Assembly (NCBI RefSeq): GCF_002368195.1
Contig: NZ_AP018178.1
Coordinates: 2,240,238 to 2,304,237, forward strand
DNA from: Calothrix sp. NIES-2100
GTDB taxonomy: Bacteria > Cyanobacteriota > Cyanobacteriia > Cyanobacteriales > Nostocaceae
Reading direction: 5' to 3'
Length of the DNA: 64,000 nt
The notes beneath the pieces were generated by a model that was not told the DNA's origin, ran no database searches, and was given only the letters and a program-made list of their open reading frames with translations. This document shows positions 43,403 through 53,700 of this stretch, one piece after another; the first letter of the stretch is position 1; each line of letters begins with the position of its first letter. The position numbers and the translations under genes were made by a program.

Positions 43403-45028
43403 TTACAATTTTTCCAGAGCTAGTTGCATATCGGCGTTTTTCCACGCTGTGGCAAATTTGGTTTGAACTTCTTGCGCCTCAGTAGTTTTATTTAATGCTT
43501 GCAAACTGGCTTGCAAGCCAAATAAAGAACGCCCATTTAAGGGATGTTTTTGTAAATCTGCATAAAATATTGTTTCTGCCGCAGCATAATCACCTTTTGC
43601 TAATAGCACCCCCCCTAATGCTTCCCGTGTTGGTATGTACCAGTCTGGTGGTTCCATGTAATTAAGGGCATCTTCCTTCTGTACTGCTGTTTCGAGGAAT
43701 TTAATCGCAGATTCATAGTCCTGCTTGGCTTTGGCAATTTTTCCGTCTAACTGGTTGCTGGCTATCTCTAAAATACTACTGGCTGGACTCATGCCGATAG
43801 TTGCGTTGGCGGGAATTGTTTTTTGGGCGTTTAGCAATGCAGTGCGATCGCTTGCGGCATCTTCAAGTTTACCAGTGGCAGCGTTAGCCATCCCATGAGC
43901 AAAATACCACAATGCTTTAGTTGTAACTAATTTATCATCTGGCACAGGAGATTTTAAAATTGCATCCCAGTTACTAAAGCGTACCTGAATCAACAGTTTA
44001 GTCCCCAGATAACCCTCAACCATTGGGATTTCCGACACAAAAGGTGTAGCCATAGATACTAATTTATCTGCGGCTTCCAGTGCATCTTCATATCTGCCTG
44101 CCATCGCGGCGGCTACTGCCAAAAAATGGACGTTATGACTATAGTAGGAAGCCGGATAAAAACCCTGGATGTGATTTTTGCTGATGTAACTTTCATCTTG
44201 AGCGATCGCTAATGCATTTGACTGCATGGCTGCGGTATAATCTCCCACCAGAAAATAAATATGGGAAGGCATATGTACTAAATGTCCGGCTGCGGGAACT
44301 AGGGTTTCTAGGCGTTTGGCACTTTCCAAGGCGCGTTCTGGAGTCAGCGAAGCTTCCACTGCATGGATATAATAGTGGTTGGCTCCGGGATGATTCGGGT
44401 TGCTTTTAAGTACTGATTCTAAAACAGCGACAATCTCTTCAGTATCTTCCCCAGGTTTGCCGTCTTTAGTCCAGAGTTGCCAAGGGTGCAAATCCATCAA
44501 GCTTTCGGCGTATAGTGTCTTGGCATCCAAATCTTGGGGATAACGCTTGACTACATCTGACATGGCGTTTTTATAATCTACCGCCAGCTTGTACAAATAA
44601 GCGTGGGAATTGTTAGAGTAGCGCTTTGCTAAGGCGTTAATATAGTCTTGTTCTGCTGGCGATGCTTGCTTAGACAAAGTTACAGCTTGTTGGATGGCTT
44701 GATATGCTGCTAATTCGCGATCGCTGTCCACTTCCAAGTTAATATTAGGCCCAAGCGCCAGAGCAATACCCCAATATGCCATTGCTAATTGCGGATCGAG
44801 TTTTGCCGCATATTTAAACGCACGCGCCGCCTCATCATGATTGAAGGCGTAAATCAAATTTAACCCTTGATCGAAAAACTGTTGCGCTTTGGTATTCTGG
44901 GTAGAAACCTGATGGTGGTGCGTTCCCAATCCAGGGATTAAAGCATAGGGTTGTTGTGCTTGGGCAAAAGCTGCACATGGAAAAATTAAGCACAATACCA
45001 TTGTCCAAATTACAACTAAGTATTTCAT
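43403..45028 (-). CDS. Secreted TPR-repeat protein
   Basis: This 541-residue protein has a signal peptide (WTMVLCLIFPCAAFA) and a mature N-terminal HHHQVSTQNTKAQQFFDQG. Several tetratricopeptide units follow (NHDEAARAFKYAAKLDPQLA; HPGANHYYIHAVEASLTPER; DYTAAMQSNALAIAQDE). It is rich in His. The family is widespread in bacteria but of unknown role. It shares the strand with a His-rich small membrane protein gene 18 bases upstream, so they may be one operon for a periplasmic job, perhaps metal-related. Confidence 0.8.
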   Translation of the reverse strand: MKYLVVIWTMVLCLIFPCAAFAQAQQPYALIPGLGTHHHQVSTQNTKAQQFFDQGLNLIYAFNHDEAARAFKYAAKLDPQLAMAYWGIALALGPNINLEVDSDRELAAYQAIQQAVTLSKQASPAEQDYINALAKRYSNNSHAYLYKLAVDYKNAMSDVVKRYPQDLDAKTLYAESLMDLHPWQLWTKDGKPGEDTEEIVAVLESVLKSNPNHPGANHYYIHAVEASLTPERALESAKRLETLVPAAGHLVHMPSHIYFLVGDYTAAMQSNALAIAQDESYISKNHIQGFYPASYYSHNVHFLAVAAAMAGRYEDALEAADKLVSMATPFVSEIPMVEGYLGTKLLIQVRFSNWDAILKSPVPDDKLVTTKALWYFAHGMANAATGKLEDAASDRTALLNAQKTIPANATIGMSPASSILEIASNQLDGKIAKAKQDYESAIKFLETAVQKEDALNYMEPPDWYIPTREALGGVLLAKGDYAAAETIFYADLQKHPLNGRSLFGLQASLQALNKTTEAQEVQTKFATAWKNADMQLALEKL

Positions 45029-45046
45029 TGTCTAAATTCCCATTTT

Positions 45047-45277
45047 TTAAGCTTTTTTCTTATTGATATCCAAAAGCCAAAGTTTTTCTAAAGTGGCTAG
45101 CTTGTGGCGTAGAACTCTAGCGCGATATTTCTTATAGGCATTTAAAGCGACAAATAAGCAAACATGAATAATCATGATATCTAGCCAAATAAAAGTATTA
45201 ATATATACAGAATTATGGTGACTCTGTTCGATATGAACCGAGTCATTTATTAAATGATTGTGATAATGTTCTGGCAT
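45047..45277 (-). CDS. His-rich small single-pass membrane protein
   Basis: This protein has 76 residues from the ATG at 45277. It has an extracytoplasmic His-rich segment (MPEHYHNHLINDSVHIEQSH), one helix (FIWLDIMIIHVCLFVALNAY), then a basic Lys/Arg-rich tail. The His cluster suggests metal binding. It lies just upstream of the TPR gene. The family is unknown. Confidence 0.6.
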   Translation of the reverse strand: MPEHYHNHLINDSVHIEQSHHNSVYINTFIWLDIMIIHVCLFVALNAYKKYRARVLRHKLATLEKLWLLDINKKKA

Positions 45278-45874
45278 AAGCACCCTCCAGAGATTGAGAT
45301 ATTTGTTCTAATACAAGACTTCATACTGAATCATATAGTTTTCTGATCGGAACGGAAGTAAATGTCATTGGGCATTGGGCATGGGGCATTGGGCATTTAT
45401 CTCCCTTGTCCCCCTTGTCTCCCTTGTCCTCCTTGTCCCCCTTATCCTCCTTGTCCCTCTCTATGCCCATCATCGCCCCAAATCCCTCATCTCTGGCTAA
45501 TTTTACGGTTTCTTCGTATTTTGTCAGGAAATCGTAAATATTTAATGAAATAAGTTGCTACGGCTCAGTATTATTGCGATAATTTTGACGAATAATATTT
45601 TACATTCTAGAATCACAAGAGGCATAAATATTTTCGCTCAAGGGTCATTGGTTCTTGGTTATTTTCATTTGACTCTGGACTGTGGGCTATTGACTATTGA
45701 CTATGGACTTTTGACAGCCTTCACTAAAAATCTATGATAATTGTGTAAATATTGGCAGTATTTTTACGGAAAGTTAAAATTTTTGATGAAGAGTTATACA
45801 AGAAATCCGCTGCAACGAAGAGTAGGATTATCTGGGAATGCTGAAAAATATTGAAATGTAAAAACTGAGAGTTT
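45278..45874. other. Repeat-rich gap between operons
   Basis: No gene was found. It contains the tract GGGCATTGGGCAT (45368-45396), the nonamer array CCTTGTCCC (45401-45456) and, around 45670-45712, GGACTNTTGACT-like heptamers. The remaining part is AT-rich promoter sequence for the following gene. Confidence 0.55.
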
Positions 45875-46588
45875 ATGAACAGAAATTTGCTGCTTCAAGA
45901 GTTAGCGATCGCAATTGCGGCGAAGAATCTCAACCCGACGGTTCTCAATCCCGACTTTTTAAAATATACCGGGGTGGTTCCTAGTGATTGGGAACTGGGG
46001 CGATCGCCAGTATACGCCAATGGTATCGCCCAGATAACTTTTAGCAATGGGCTATCAATTGTGGCGCAATCCAACCGCATCGTTATCGCGGAGGCTATTG
46101 GAAACAAAGAATTACAGGAAGTACAAGTTGCGCAAATTGCTTGTCAGCTAGTCGAAAAGTTACCCAAGGTGGAGTACCAGAGTGTGGGTATTAATCCTGT
46201 CGGGTTGTTTATGTTTGACTCGGAAACACAAACCCATCAATACTTATGTCAATACCTCCTGTCTCGTGGTTCATGGCAAGAATTTGGCGAAGAACCCCTT
46301 CAAGCTGGGCTTCAGTTAGCTTACACCCTCAAGCGTGGTCAACTAATTTTAGGAATCAATCAAGCAAAAGTTCAGTATCCCGATAAATCAGAATCGGCAA
46401 TAGTGTTCTCTGGTAACTTCAACTATCCTTTATCTGGTAACTCAGATAGTGAAAGACTACTAGCCATACAGCAATTGATTCAAAATTGGCAAGATGATTT
46501 AAAAACTTTTCGCCAACTGCTAGAAGAAAAATTCTTACCGCCCGTCACACAACCAATCAACATTTTCCCCAAAACGGCGGGTGTTTAA
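45875..46588 (+). CDS. Conserved hypothetical cyanobacterial protein
   Basis: This 237-residue cytosolic protein is beta-rich in its first half (IAQITFSNGLSIVAQSNRIV) and helical near its end (QQLIQNWQDDLKTFRQLLEE). There is no recognisable motif. It has the feel of a cyanobacterium-specific protein of unknown role. The ATG has weak upstream purines. It is followed by a dispersed SDR and old transposase pieces. Confidence 0.65.
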   Translation: MNRNLLLQELAIAIAAKNLNPTVLNPDFLKYTGVVPSDWELGRSPVYANGIAQITFSNGLSIVAQSNRIVIAEAIGNKELQEVQVAQIACQLVEKLPKVEYQSVGINPVGLFMFDSETQTHQYLCQYLLSRGSWQEFGEEPLQAGLQLAYTLKRGQLILGINQAKVQYPDKSESAIVFSGNFNYPLSGNSDSERLLAIQQLIQNWQDDLKTFRQLLEEKFLPPVTQPINIFPKTAGV

Positions 46589-46619
46589 TAATTCGTAATT
46601 CTTAATACTTCGACTTCTG

Positions 46620-46690
46620 GTGCGTCCGCTACGCGCTAAGCGTTGGCGCAGCCTCTCCGACAGGAGAAGCTATGCCGCAGGCTTTACGCT
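46620..46690. repeat. Small dispersed repeat (SDR), copy 1
   Basis: This GC-rich mosaic has self-complementary blocks (GCTACGCGCTAAGCGTTGGC; CTCTCCGACAGGAGA). A related mosaic with the reversed order of blocks occurs at 54485-54550. It is typical of Nostoc intergenic space. Confidence 0.6.
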
Positions 46691-46944
46691 CAGTACAAGT
46701 TCGTAATTCATCTACGAAGAGTCTTTCTGTTATGGGTGGGGACTAATCCCATTATTTATAACAATGAGCTGAATATCATAATAGGATTCATCTTTGTGTC
46801 TTCCCTGTGGGTAAAGACTCTGTATCTATACATCTATGCGTGAGTCTGATAAAAAAATGGCGCTTCTGACCCCAATAAATTATTAATTATTTCTACTAAA
46901 CCAATTGCATCTATAGGACTCCTATTTGATTTTTGAACATATAC

Positions 46945-46999
46945 GTAGGGTGGGCAATGCCCACCGTATCCGGGTTTTGGTGGGCATTGCCCACCCTAC
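46945..46999. repeat. Hairpin GTAGGGTGGGCAATGCCCACC
   Basis: Arms of about 20 bases surround a 14-base loop. It is a strong dispersed hairpin with a nearby AATAATCAAACCGGATT tail, shared with 33930-33958. Confidence 0.7.
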
Positions 47000-47120
47000 A
47001 AATACTTAGATTTTTTCAATAATCAAACCGGATTGCTATATCATTCCTAGCACTATTCCCAAATGGTCAATATTCTTGATTTCAATATCTTTGATATTAA
47101 ACATGATCGCAAAGTATCTA

Positions 47121-47302
47121 AGAGGATGTTTGAAAAGTTGTGAGGGGTTAAATTTTATGCTAATCGCCGCACCATAATTCGGATCATCGCAATGTAGATA
47201 AACGTTTCTGATGTTTCGGGTAATAACTCATAATCTCGGACTAATCGGCGACACCCCATCAACCAACCAAAAGTACGCTCAACAACCCAACGCTTCTTGA
47301 GT
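47121..47302 (-). pseudogene. 3' end of an IS5-family transposase, copy A
   Basis: On the minus strand this reads KKRWVVERTFGWLMGCRRL, a classic IS5-type end, then ETFIYIAMIRIMVRRLA and a stop at 47156-47158. The IS end AAGAGGATGTTTGAAAAG starts at 47121. All upstream sequence is lost. At 47303 a second copy begins. Confidence 0.8.
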
Positions 47303-47394
47303 AAGAGGGTGTTTGAAAAGTTTTGAAGGGTCAAATTTTATGCTAATCGCCTCACCATAATGCGGATCATGGCAAGATAAATAAAAGATACGAT
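47303..47394 (-). pseudogene. 3' end of an IS5-family transposase, copy B
   Basis: The IS end AAGAGGGTGTTTGAAAAG is repeated, followed by the same last codons (FIYLAMIRIMVRRLA then stop at 47338-47340). It is cut at 47394, where an IS630-like coding piece begins. It is nested against copy A. Confidence 0.75.
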
Positions 47395-47515
47395 TCATCT
47401 GTGGATTTAATGGTGGTAGGAAAAATAGTATTAGTCCTTGAGAATACCAATGTTGGAAATGCTCGCGTGTCAATTTACTCCGATGGACAGAAGCATTCAA
47501 ATCATCGGTAATCAA
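47395..47515 (-). pseudogene. IS630-like transposase fragment
   Basis: This reads DDLNASVHRSKLTREHFQHW, then LILFFLPPLNPQMNRI, the late DDE segment of IS630-type enzymes (the usual form is LPPYSPELNPIE). It breaks off before the last glutamate. A stop codon lies directly upstream, so only this piece remains. Confidence 0.65.
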
Positions 47516-47821
47516 CCGAAGCTATTTGGGAGTACTCAATTACTATTTCAGCAAACCCTAATTACTATTTTCACCTCCCCATGCCCCTTGGGAGCCACAA
47601 GCCCCATGACGGCAGTTGCTACCCTGCGGGAAGCCGCTCCGCGTCTACAAGCCGGGAAACCCTTTTGGCAGTTCCTCCTGGGGGAAACCACGCCACTTGC
47701 TCCACTTGGGGAAACCCCAAGACCGCAGTGGCTCCCCAAGATCGGACTGCCTCACCAACGCACTGCCTCCCCCATGCCTTCAAGGATTGGTATTTAACCA
47801 GACTTAAGATAAAATCGATGA

Positions 47822-49003
47822 ATGCTATATAGAAGATTTGGACGCACAGAATTACAGATGCCACTGTTTTCCTGCGGTGGGATGAGATACCAGTTCCAAT
47901 GGCAGGATGTGTCCCCTGGTGAGATTCCCCAAGATAATCAGGAAAATCTCGAAGCAACTATTCGACGGGCGATTGAGTTGGGCATTAATCATATTGAGAC
48001 AGCCCGTGGTTATGGCACTTCGGAAATGCAATTGGGGCGAATATTACCGAAATTTAAGCGCGAAGAGTTAATTGTTCAAACTAAAGTTGTCCCCGTAGCA
48101 GATCCTCAAGAATTTCGTGAGACATTTGAGCGATCGCTTAATTATCTCCAACTAGATTACGTGGATTTACTAGGAATACACGGTATTAATAATGACGAAA
48201 GCATGAATCACAGCATTCGGACTGGGGGCTGTGTAGAAGTAGCGCAGCAGCTACAAGCAGAAGGGAAAGTGAGATTTATTGGCTTTTCCACCCACGGAGC
48301 TACAAATACGATTGTGCAAGCAATTAATACCAATCTCTTTGATTATGTCAACCTGCATTGGTACTACATTAATCAATGGAATTGGGCAGCAATTGCAGCG
48401 GCTACACAGCATGATATGGGGGTATTTATTATTAGCCCATCGGATAAAGGCGGAATGCTGTATAAACCACCAGCAAAATTAGTGCATTTGTGTGCGCCTT
48501 TGAGTCCGATGGTGTTTAACGATTTATTTTGCCTCAGTCATCCACAGGTACATACCCTGAGTTTAGGCGCAGCAAAACCCCAAAATTTTGATGAACATAT
48601 AAAAACTTTGGAATTGCTGGATCGCTCAGACGAAATTCTACCACCAATTTTGGCAAGGTTAGAACAAGAAGCGATCGCCACTTTAGGAGAAGATTGGGTA
48701 AAAACCTGGCGAGTTAATTTACCCACTTTTGAACAAACACCTGGTGAAGTGAATATTCCGGTGATTTTGTGGCTGTGGAATTTAGCGATCGCCTACGACA
48801 TGGTAGACTATGCCAAAATGCGCTACAACTTGCTAGGTAATGCGAGTCACTGGTTTCCTGGTAACAAAGCCGACCGACTAGAAGAACTAGACTTACGCCC
48901 ATGTCTTGTGAACAGTCCCCATGCAAATAAAATCCCCCAAATTCTGACGCAAGCACATCAGCTTTTGGGGGGAGAGGAGGTTAGGCGGTTATCTCAGAGT
49001 TAG
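47822..49003 (+). CDS. Aldo/keto reductase family protein
   Basis: This 393-residue protein has an AKR barrel: GRTELQMPLFSCGGMR, HIETARGYGTSEMQLG with the catalytic Tyr, VDLLGIHGIN and VRFIGFSTHG. The C-terminal extension (about 290-393) matches the kind that carries a ferredoxin-like [4Fe-4S] site in related enzymes. Here only one Cys (CLVNSPHAN) is visible in that area, so the cluster is probably absent. The substrate is unknown. Confidence 0.85.
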   Translation: MLYRRFGRTELQMPLFSCGGMRYQFQWQDVSPGEIPQDNQENLEATIRRAIELGINHIETARGYGTSEMQLGRILPKFKREELIVQTKVVPVADPQEFRETFERSLNYLQLDYVDLLGIHGINNDESMNHSIRTGGCVEVAQQLQAEGKVRFIGFSTHGATNTIVQAINTNLFDYVNLHWYYINQWNWAAIAAATQHDMGVFIISPSDKGGMLYKPPAKLVHLCAPLSPMVFNDLFCLSHPQVHTLSLGAAKPQNFDEHIKTLELLDRSDEILPPILARLEQEAIATLGEDWVKTWRVNLPTFEQTPGEVNIPVILWLWNLAIAYDMVDYAKMRYNLLGNASHWFPGNKADRLEELDLRPCLVNSPHANKIPQILTQAHQLLGGEEVRRLSQS

Positions 49004-49020
49004 GGGCTGGGGGCAGAGGG

Positions 49021-49141
49021 GACAAGGGGGACAAGGGGGACAAGGAAGAAATCACCAATGCCCAATGCCCAATGCCCAATGCCCAATGCCCAATGCCCAA
49101 TGCCCAATGCCCAATGCCCAATGCCCAATGCCCAATGCCCA
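49021..49141. repeat. GACAAGGGG and AATGCCC tandem arrays
   Basis: A short nonamer tract (49021-49045) is followed by about 12 direct copies of AATGCCC (49056-49140), then TTGACTC heptamers running into the next gene's end. Copy number is likely to vary between strains. Confidence 0.85.
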
Positions 49142-49145
49142 TTGA

Positions 49146-50480
49146 CTATTGACTCTTGACTCTTGACTCTTGACTATTATTTGCCTTGGGAATCACTAGT
49201 ACTTTATCTACCCGGTTACCGTCCATGTCCATCACCTCAATACGCATTCCTTCCCATTCAAAATGATCGGCGGCGGCGGGGATACGTCCTAGGTGAGTGA
49301 TGACAAACCCGCCTAAGGTTTGATAGCTACCGTGTTCTTCTGAGTCCCACTCTTCCATCTCAAAGATTTCTAAAAACTCTTCTACAGGTAACATCCCATC
49401 TAACAGCCAGGAACCGTCTTCCCGTTGGACGGCTTGGGGTTGGTCTTGTCCTGGGTCGGCGGGAACATCACCGACAATTTCACTCATAATATCGTTGAGG
49501 GTGACTAGTCCTTGAATCACACCGTATTCATCAACTACTAGCGCCATGTGGGTAATGGTTTGCTTAAATAATTCTAAAACTTTTAACCCACGGGTACTTT
49601 CGGGGACAAATACGGGTTGTCGCAATCCTACTGTTAAATCTAAGGGTTCACCTTTAAAACTTCTCGCTAATAAGTCTGTCACGGGGATCACGCCCAGGAC
49701 GTTATCTAGTCCTTCCTGACAAACCGGATACCGGGAATAAGCACTGTCAACCATTTTTTGGCGGTTTTCTTCCGGCGCATCGTCCAAATCGAGCCAAACA
49801 ATATCAGGACGGGGTGTCATAAAGGAACTGACGGGGCGATCGCCTAGGCGAAAAACTCGCTCCACCATATCCTGTTCGGCTTCCTCAAAGGTTCCCGCCT
49901 CTGTACCTTGCTCAATTAAAATTTTAATTTCTTCTTCTGTGACTTGCGGCTCTGTAGATGGTGTAATCCCTAACACCCTTAACACCATTTCCGTAGAAGC
50001 ACTTAACAGATAAACTGCGGGAGAAGCGATCGCGGCTATAGCTCTCATCGGAATTGCCACAAACGCCGCAATAGCTTCTGGGTTGTTTAACGCTAACCGC
50101 TTTGGCACTAATTCACCGACAATCAACGACAAATAGGTAATAATCAAAACCACTAGCCCGAAGGAGAACGGTTGACTATAAGCAGCTAAAAACGGTATAG
50201 CCTTCACATAAACCGCTAATTTCTCAGCAATAGTTGCTCCCCCGAAAGCACCAGTCAGAATCCCAATCAGGGTTATGCCAATTTGAATAGTCGAGAAAAA
50301 TTGATTCGGAGACTCAGCCAGCTTCAATGCTTCTCTGGCTTTGAGGTCTCCTTGATTCGCCATCTGTTGTAATCTTACTTTCCGTGCCGAGACAATCGCC
50401 ATCTCCGACATAGAAAACACCCCGTTGGCAATAATTAATACCAAAATGATTAAAATTTCAAAAGTCATGGAGGACATGTT
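49146..50480 (-). CDS. CNNM/CorC-HlyC family transporter-like protein (DUF21, CBS)
   Basis: This 444-residue membrane protein begins with a DUF21 membrane domain (residues 1-180, ILIILVLIIANGVFSMSEMA and QIGITLIGILTGAFGGA). Two CBS repeats follow (FMTPRPDIVWLDLDDAPEEN; LFKQTITHMALVVDEYGVIQ), then a CorC/HlyC domain at the end (WLLDGMLPVEEFLEIFEMEE). Relatives are implicated in magnesium or cobalt efflux. The label hemolysin is historical. The ATG at 50480 is chosen over TTG 50498. The 3' end overlaps a TTGACTC repeat. Confidence 0.88.
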   Translation of the reverse strand, partial: NMSSMTFEILIILVLIIANGVFSMSEMAIVSARKVRLQQMANQGDLKAREALKLAESPNQFFSTIQIGITLIGILTGAFGGATIAEKLAVYVKAIPFLAAYSQPFSFGLVVLIITYLSLIVGELVPKRLALNNPEAIAAFVAIPMRAIAAIASPAVYLLSASTEMVLRVLGITPSTEPQVTEEEIKILIEQGTEAGTFEEAEQDMVERVFRLGDRPVSSFMTPRPDIVWLDLDDAPEENRQKMVDSAYSRYPVCQEGLDNVLGVIPVTDLLARSFKGEPLDLTVGLRQPVFVPESTRGLKVLELFKQTITHMALVVDEYGVIQGLVTLNDIMSEIVGDVPADPGQDQPQAVQREDGSWLLDGMLPVEEFLEIFEMEEWDSEEHGSYQTLGGFVITHLGRIPAAADHFEWEGMRIEVMDMDGNRVDKVLVIPKANNSQESRVKSQ

Positions 50481-50498
50481 TAGAATTGCCGCTATCAA

Positions 50499-50795
50499 GA
50501 GCGAACTTAGCTTAACTTTTAGTATCTAGTATTAAAGGCGCATCGATAAACGCTTTAATTGTACATAAACTCCTAAGTAATGGGCATGGGGCATTGGGCA
50601 TGGGGCATGGGAAATTGGGCATTGGGCATGGGGCATGGGGCATTGGGCAATAGTTAACAGTCAACCGTCAACCGTCAACTGTCAACTGTCTTCCCTGTCC
50701 AATTTCTTCGCCCCAAAGAATCAGACGGTTGTTAACAGTATTTACAATAAGTGACATCAGCTGCCTCACAACGACTTGCATTTACATTAAAAGTT
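50499..50795. repeat. Repeat-rich gap upstream of mfd
   Basis: It contains GGGCATGGGGCATTGGGCAT tracts (about 50581-50648) and GTCAACC/GTCAACT heptamers (50655-50691), and no gene. It provides the promoter region of mfd. Confidence 0.6.
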
Positions 50796-53700
50796 ATGGC
50801 CTTTTCTTCTATTGTGCGTGCTTTAGCGCGATCGCCTTTAACTAGTGAATTTATTTCTAAACTCAACCGTCAACAGGAATTGCGGTTAAATGGTATTCCC
50901 CGCCTCCCTAAGGGTTTGGTCGCTTCTGCACTAGCGCAAAATTCGGACAATAATTTATTTGTGGTTTGTGCCACTTTAGAGGAAGCCGGACGCGCCTATG
51001 CACAGTTAGAAGCGATGGGATGGAAGAATGTTTATTTTTACCCCACTTCGGAAGCGTCCCCTTACGAACCATTTGACCCAGAAACGGAAATGACTTGGGG
51101 ACAAATGCAGGTGTTGGCTGATTTGGTGAAAATTCAAGAGTCAACAGTCAACAGTCAACAGTCAACAGTCAACGGTCAACAGTCAACAGTCAACAACCAA
51201 CAGCCAAAAATGGCGATTGTGGCGACTACAGGGGCCCTACAACCCCATTTACCACCACCAGAGGCTTTCATTCCTTTTTGTCTAACTTTGAAAAAGGGGA
51301 TGGAATTTGACTTAAATACCTTCAGTACGAAAATTACTACTTTAGGCTATGAACGAGTACCCTTAGTGGAAACAGAAGGACAATGGAGTCGGCGGGGTGA
51401 TATTGTTGATATCTTTCCTGTAGCGTCCGAGTTACCCGTCAGGCTGGAATGGTTTGGGGATGAAATTGAGCAAATCCGGGAATTCGATCCCGCAACTCAA
51501 CGTTCTGCTCTTGACAAAGTTGACCAAATCATTCTAACTCCCACTAGTTTTGCAGCGATTGTGACCGCAAAACTAAAGAATAGTACTGAATTAACAGTAC
51601 TGAGTGCTGAGTCAGAATTTGACACAGAACAACTTGAAGGTAGTCGTCGGTTTTTGGGTTTAGCTTTTGAGCAACCAGCATCACTTTTAGATTATTTGAG
51701 CGAAAATACCTTAATTGCCATTGATGAGCCAGAACAATGTCATGCGCATAGCGATCGCTGGGTAGAAAATGCTGAGGAACAATGGTCTTTGGGAACTGGG
51801 GAAATTGGGTTAGGTGCTTTACAATTGCCAAAAATCCATCGGTCTTTTGAAGATTGTTTAGCCACAGCGACGAAGTTTAAAAAAGTATATTTGTCAGAAC
51901 TGGCAGAAGAAAATAGTGGTATTAATCTAGCTAGTAGACCTGTGCCGGTGACACCACATCAGTTTGCGAAACTGGCTGACACATTACGCCAAGAACGCGA
52001 TCGCAATTTTTCTACTTGGCTAATTTCGGCTCAACCTTCCCGTTCGGTTTCTCTACTCCAAGAACATGACTGTCCGGCGCAGTTTATCCCTAATCCCCGC
52101 GATTACCTCGCAATTGACAAGCTACAAATCAACCATATCCCTGTAGCACTCAAATATTCTGGGTTGGCGGAACTGGAAGGTTTTATTCTCCCTACCTACC
52201 GCTTGGTAATAATCACAGACAGAGAATTTTACGGACAGCATTCCTTAGCTACTCCTAGCTATATCCGCAAGCGTCGTCAAGCTGCGTCGAAGCAAGTAGA
52301 TCCTAATAAGCTACGTCAGGGGGATTATGTAGTTCATCGCAGCCACGGAATTGGTAAATTTATCAAACTGGAAAGTTTGACATTTAACGATGAAACCCGT
52401 GATTATATTGTGGTGCAGTATGCTGACGGTTTGCTGAGAGTGGCAGCTGATCAGGTAGGTTCTCTATCTCGGTTCCGGACTAACGCCGATAAAGCGCCAG
52501 AACTGCACAAAATGACCGGGAAAGCTTGGGAAAATACTAAAAATAAAGTCCGCAAAGCCATCAAGAAATTAGCGGTGGACTTGTTGAAATTATATGCAGC
52601 GCGATCGCAACAACAAGGCTTTAGTTACCCACAGGATATGCCTTGGCAAGAGGAAATGGAAGATTCTTTCCCTTACCAACCTACCACAGACCAACTCAAA
52701 GCCACCCAAGATGTCAAAAGAGACATGGAAAGCGATCGCCCGATGGATCGTTTAGTTTGTGGTGATGTCGGTTTCGGGAAAACAGAGGTAGCCATTCGCG
52801 CAATTTTCAAAGCTGTCACTTCAGGTAAACAAGTCGCCTTACTTGCGCCCACAACCATCCTGACTCAGCAGCATTACCACACCCTCAAAGAACGTTTTGC
52901 ACCTTACCCGGTAAATGTCGGTTTACTCAACCGCTTCCGCAGTGCTGAAGAACGGCGAGAAATTCAAAAGCGGTTATCAACGGGAGAATTAGATGTAGTT
53001 GTGGGTACACATCAACTTTTAGGTAAAGGTGTAGCCTTCCGCGATTTAGGATTGTTGGTAGTCGATGAAGAACAACGCTTTGGGGTGAACCAAAAAGAGA
53101 AAATTAAAAGCCTGAAAACCCAGGTAGATGTGCTGACACTCTCCGCCACACCCATTCCCCGCACCTTGTATATGTCTCTGTCCGGGATTCGGGAAATGAG
53201 CTTAATTACCACACCACCCCCATCCAGACGACCGATTCAAACTCACCTCGCCCAGATGAATTATGAAACTATCCGTACAGCTATCCGTCAAGAACTAGAC
53301 AGAGGCGGTCAGGTATTTTACGTAGTTCCGCGAGTTGAGGGAATTGAAGAAACAACTACAAAATTGCGGGAAATTATTCCCTCAGCTAGATTTGCTGTGG
53401 CTCACGGACAAATGGATGAAGGACAGTTAGAATCAACCATGCTCACCTTTAACAATGGTGACGCGGAGATTTTGGTTTGTACGACAATTATTGAATCTGG
53501 TTTAGATATTCCCAGAGTCAACACGATCTTAATTGAAGATGCCCACCGCTTTGGTTTAGCGCAATTATACCAACTCCGGGGTCGGGTGGGACGGGCAGGG
53601 ATTCAAGCTCACGCTTGGTTATTTTACCCCCAGCAGCGGACATTATCTGAGGCGGCACGGCAGAGATTACGGGCAATTCAGGAATTTACTCAATTGGGTT

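Noticed and set aside
45362..45553. Pro/Cys-rich open frame in a gap
   Set aside because: It translates simple GGGCATT and CCTTGTCCC repeats.
47548..47807. Several overlapping frames in a GC-rich stretch before the aldo/keto reductase
   Set aside because: The stretch is a dispersed repeat mosaic (GCCCCTTGGG, CCGCTCCGCGTC), and the frames have no consistent coding signal.
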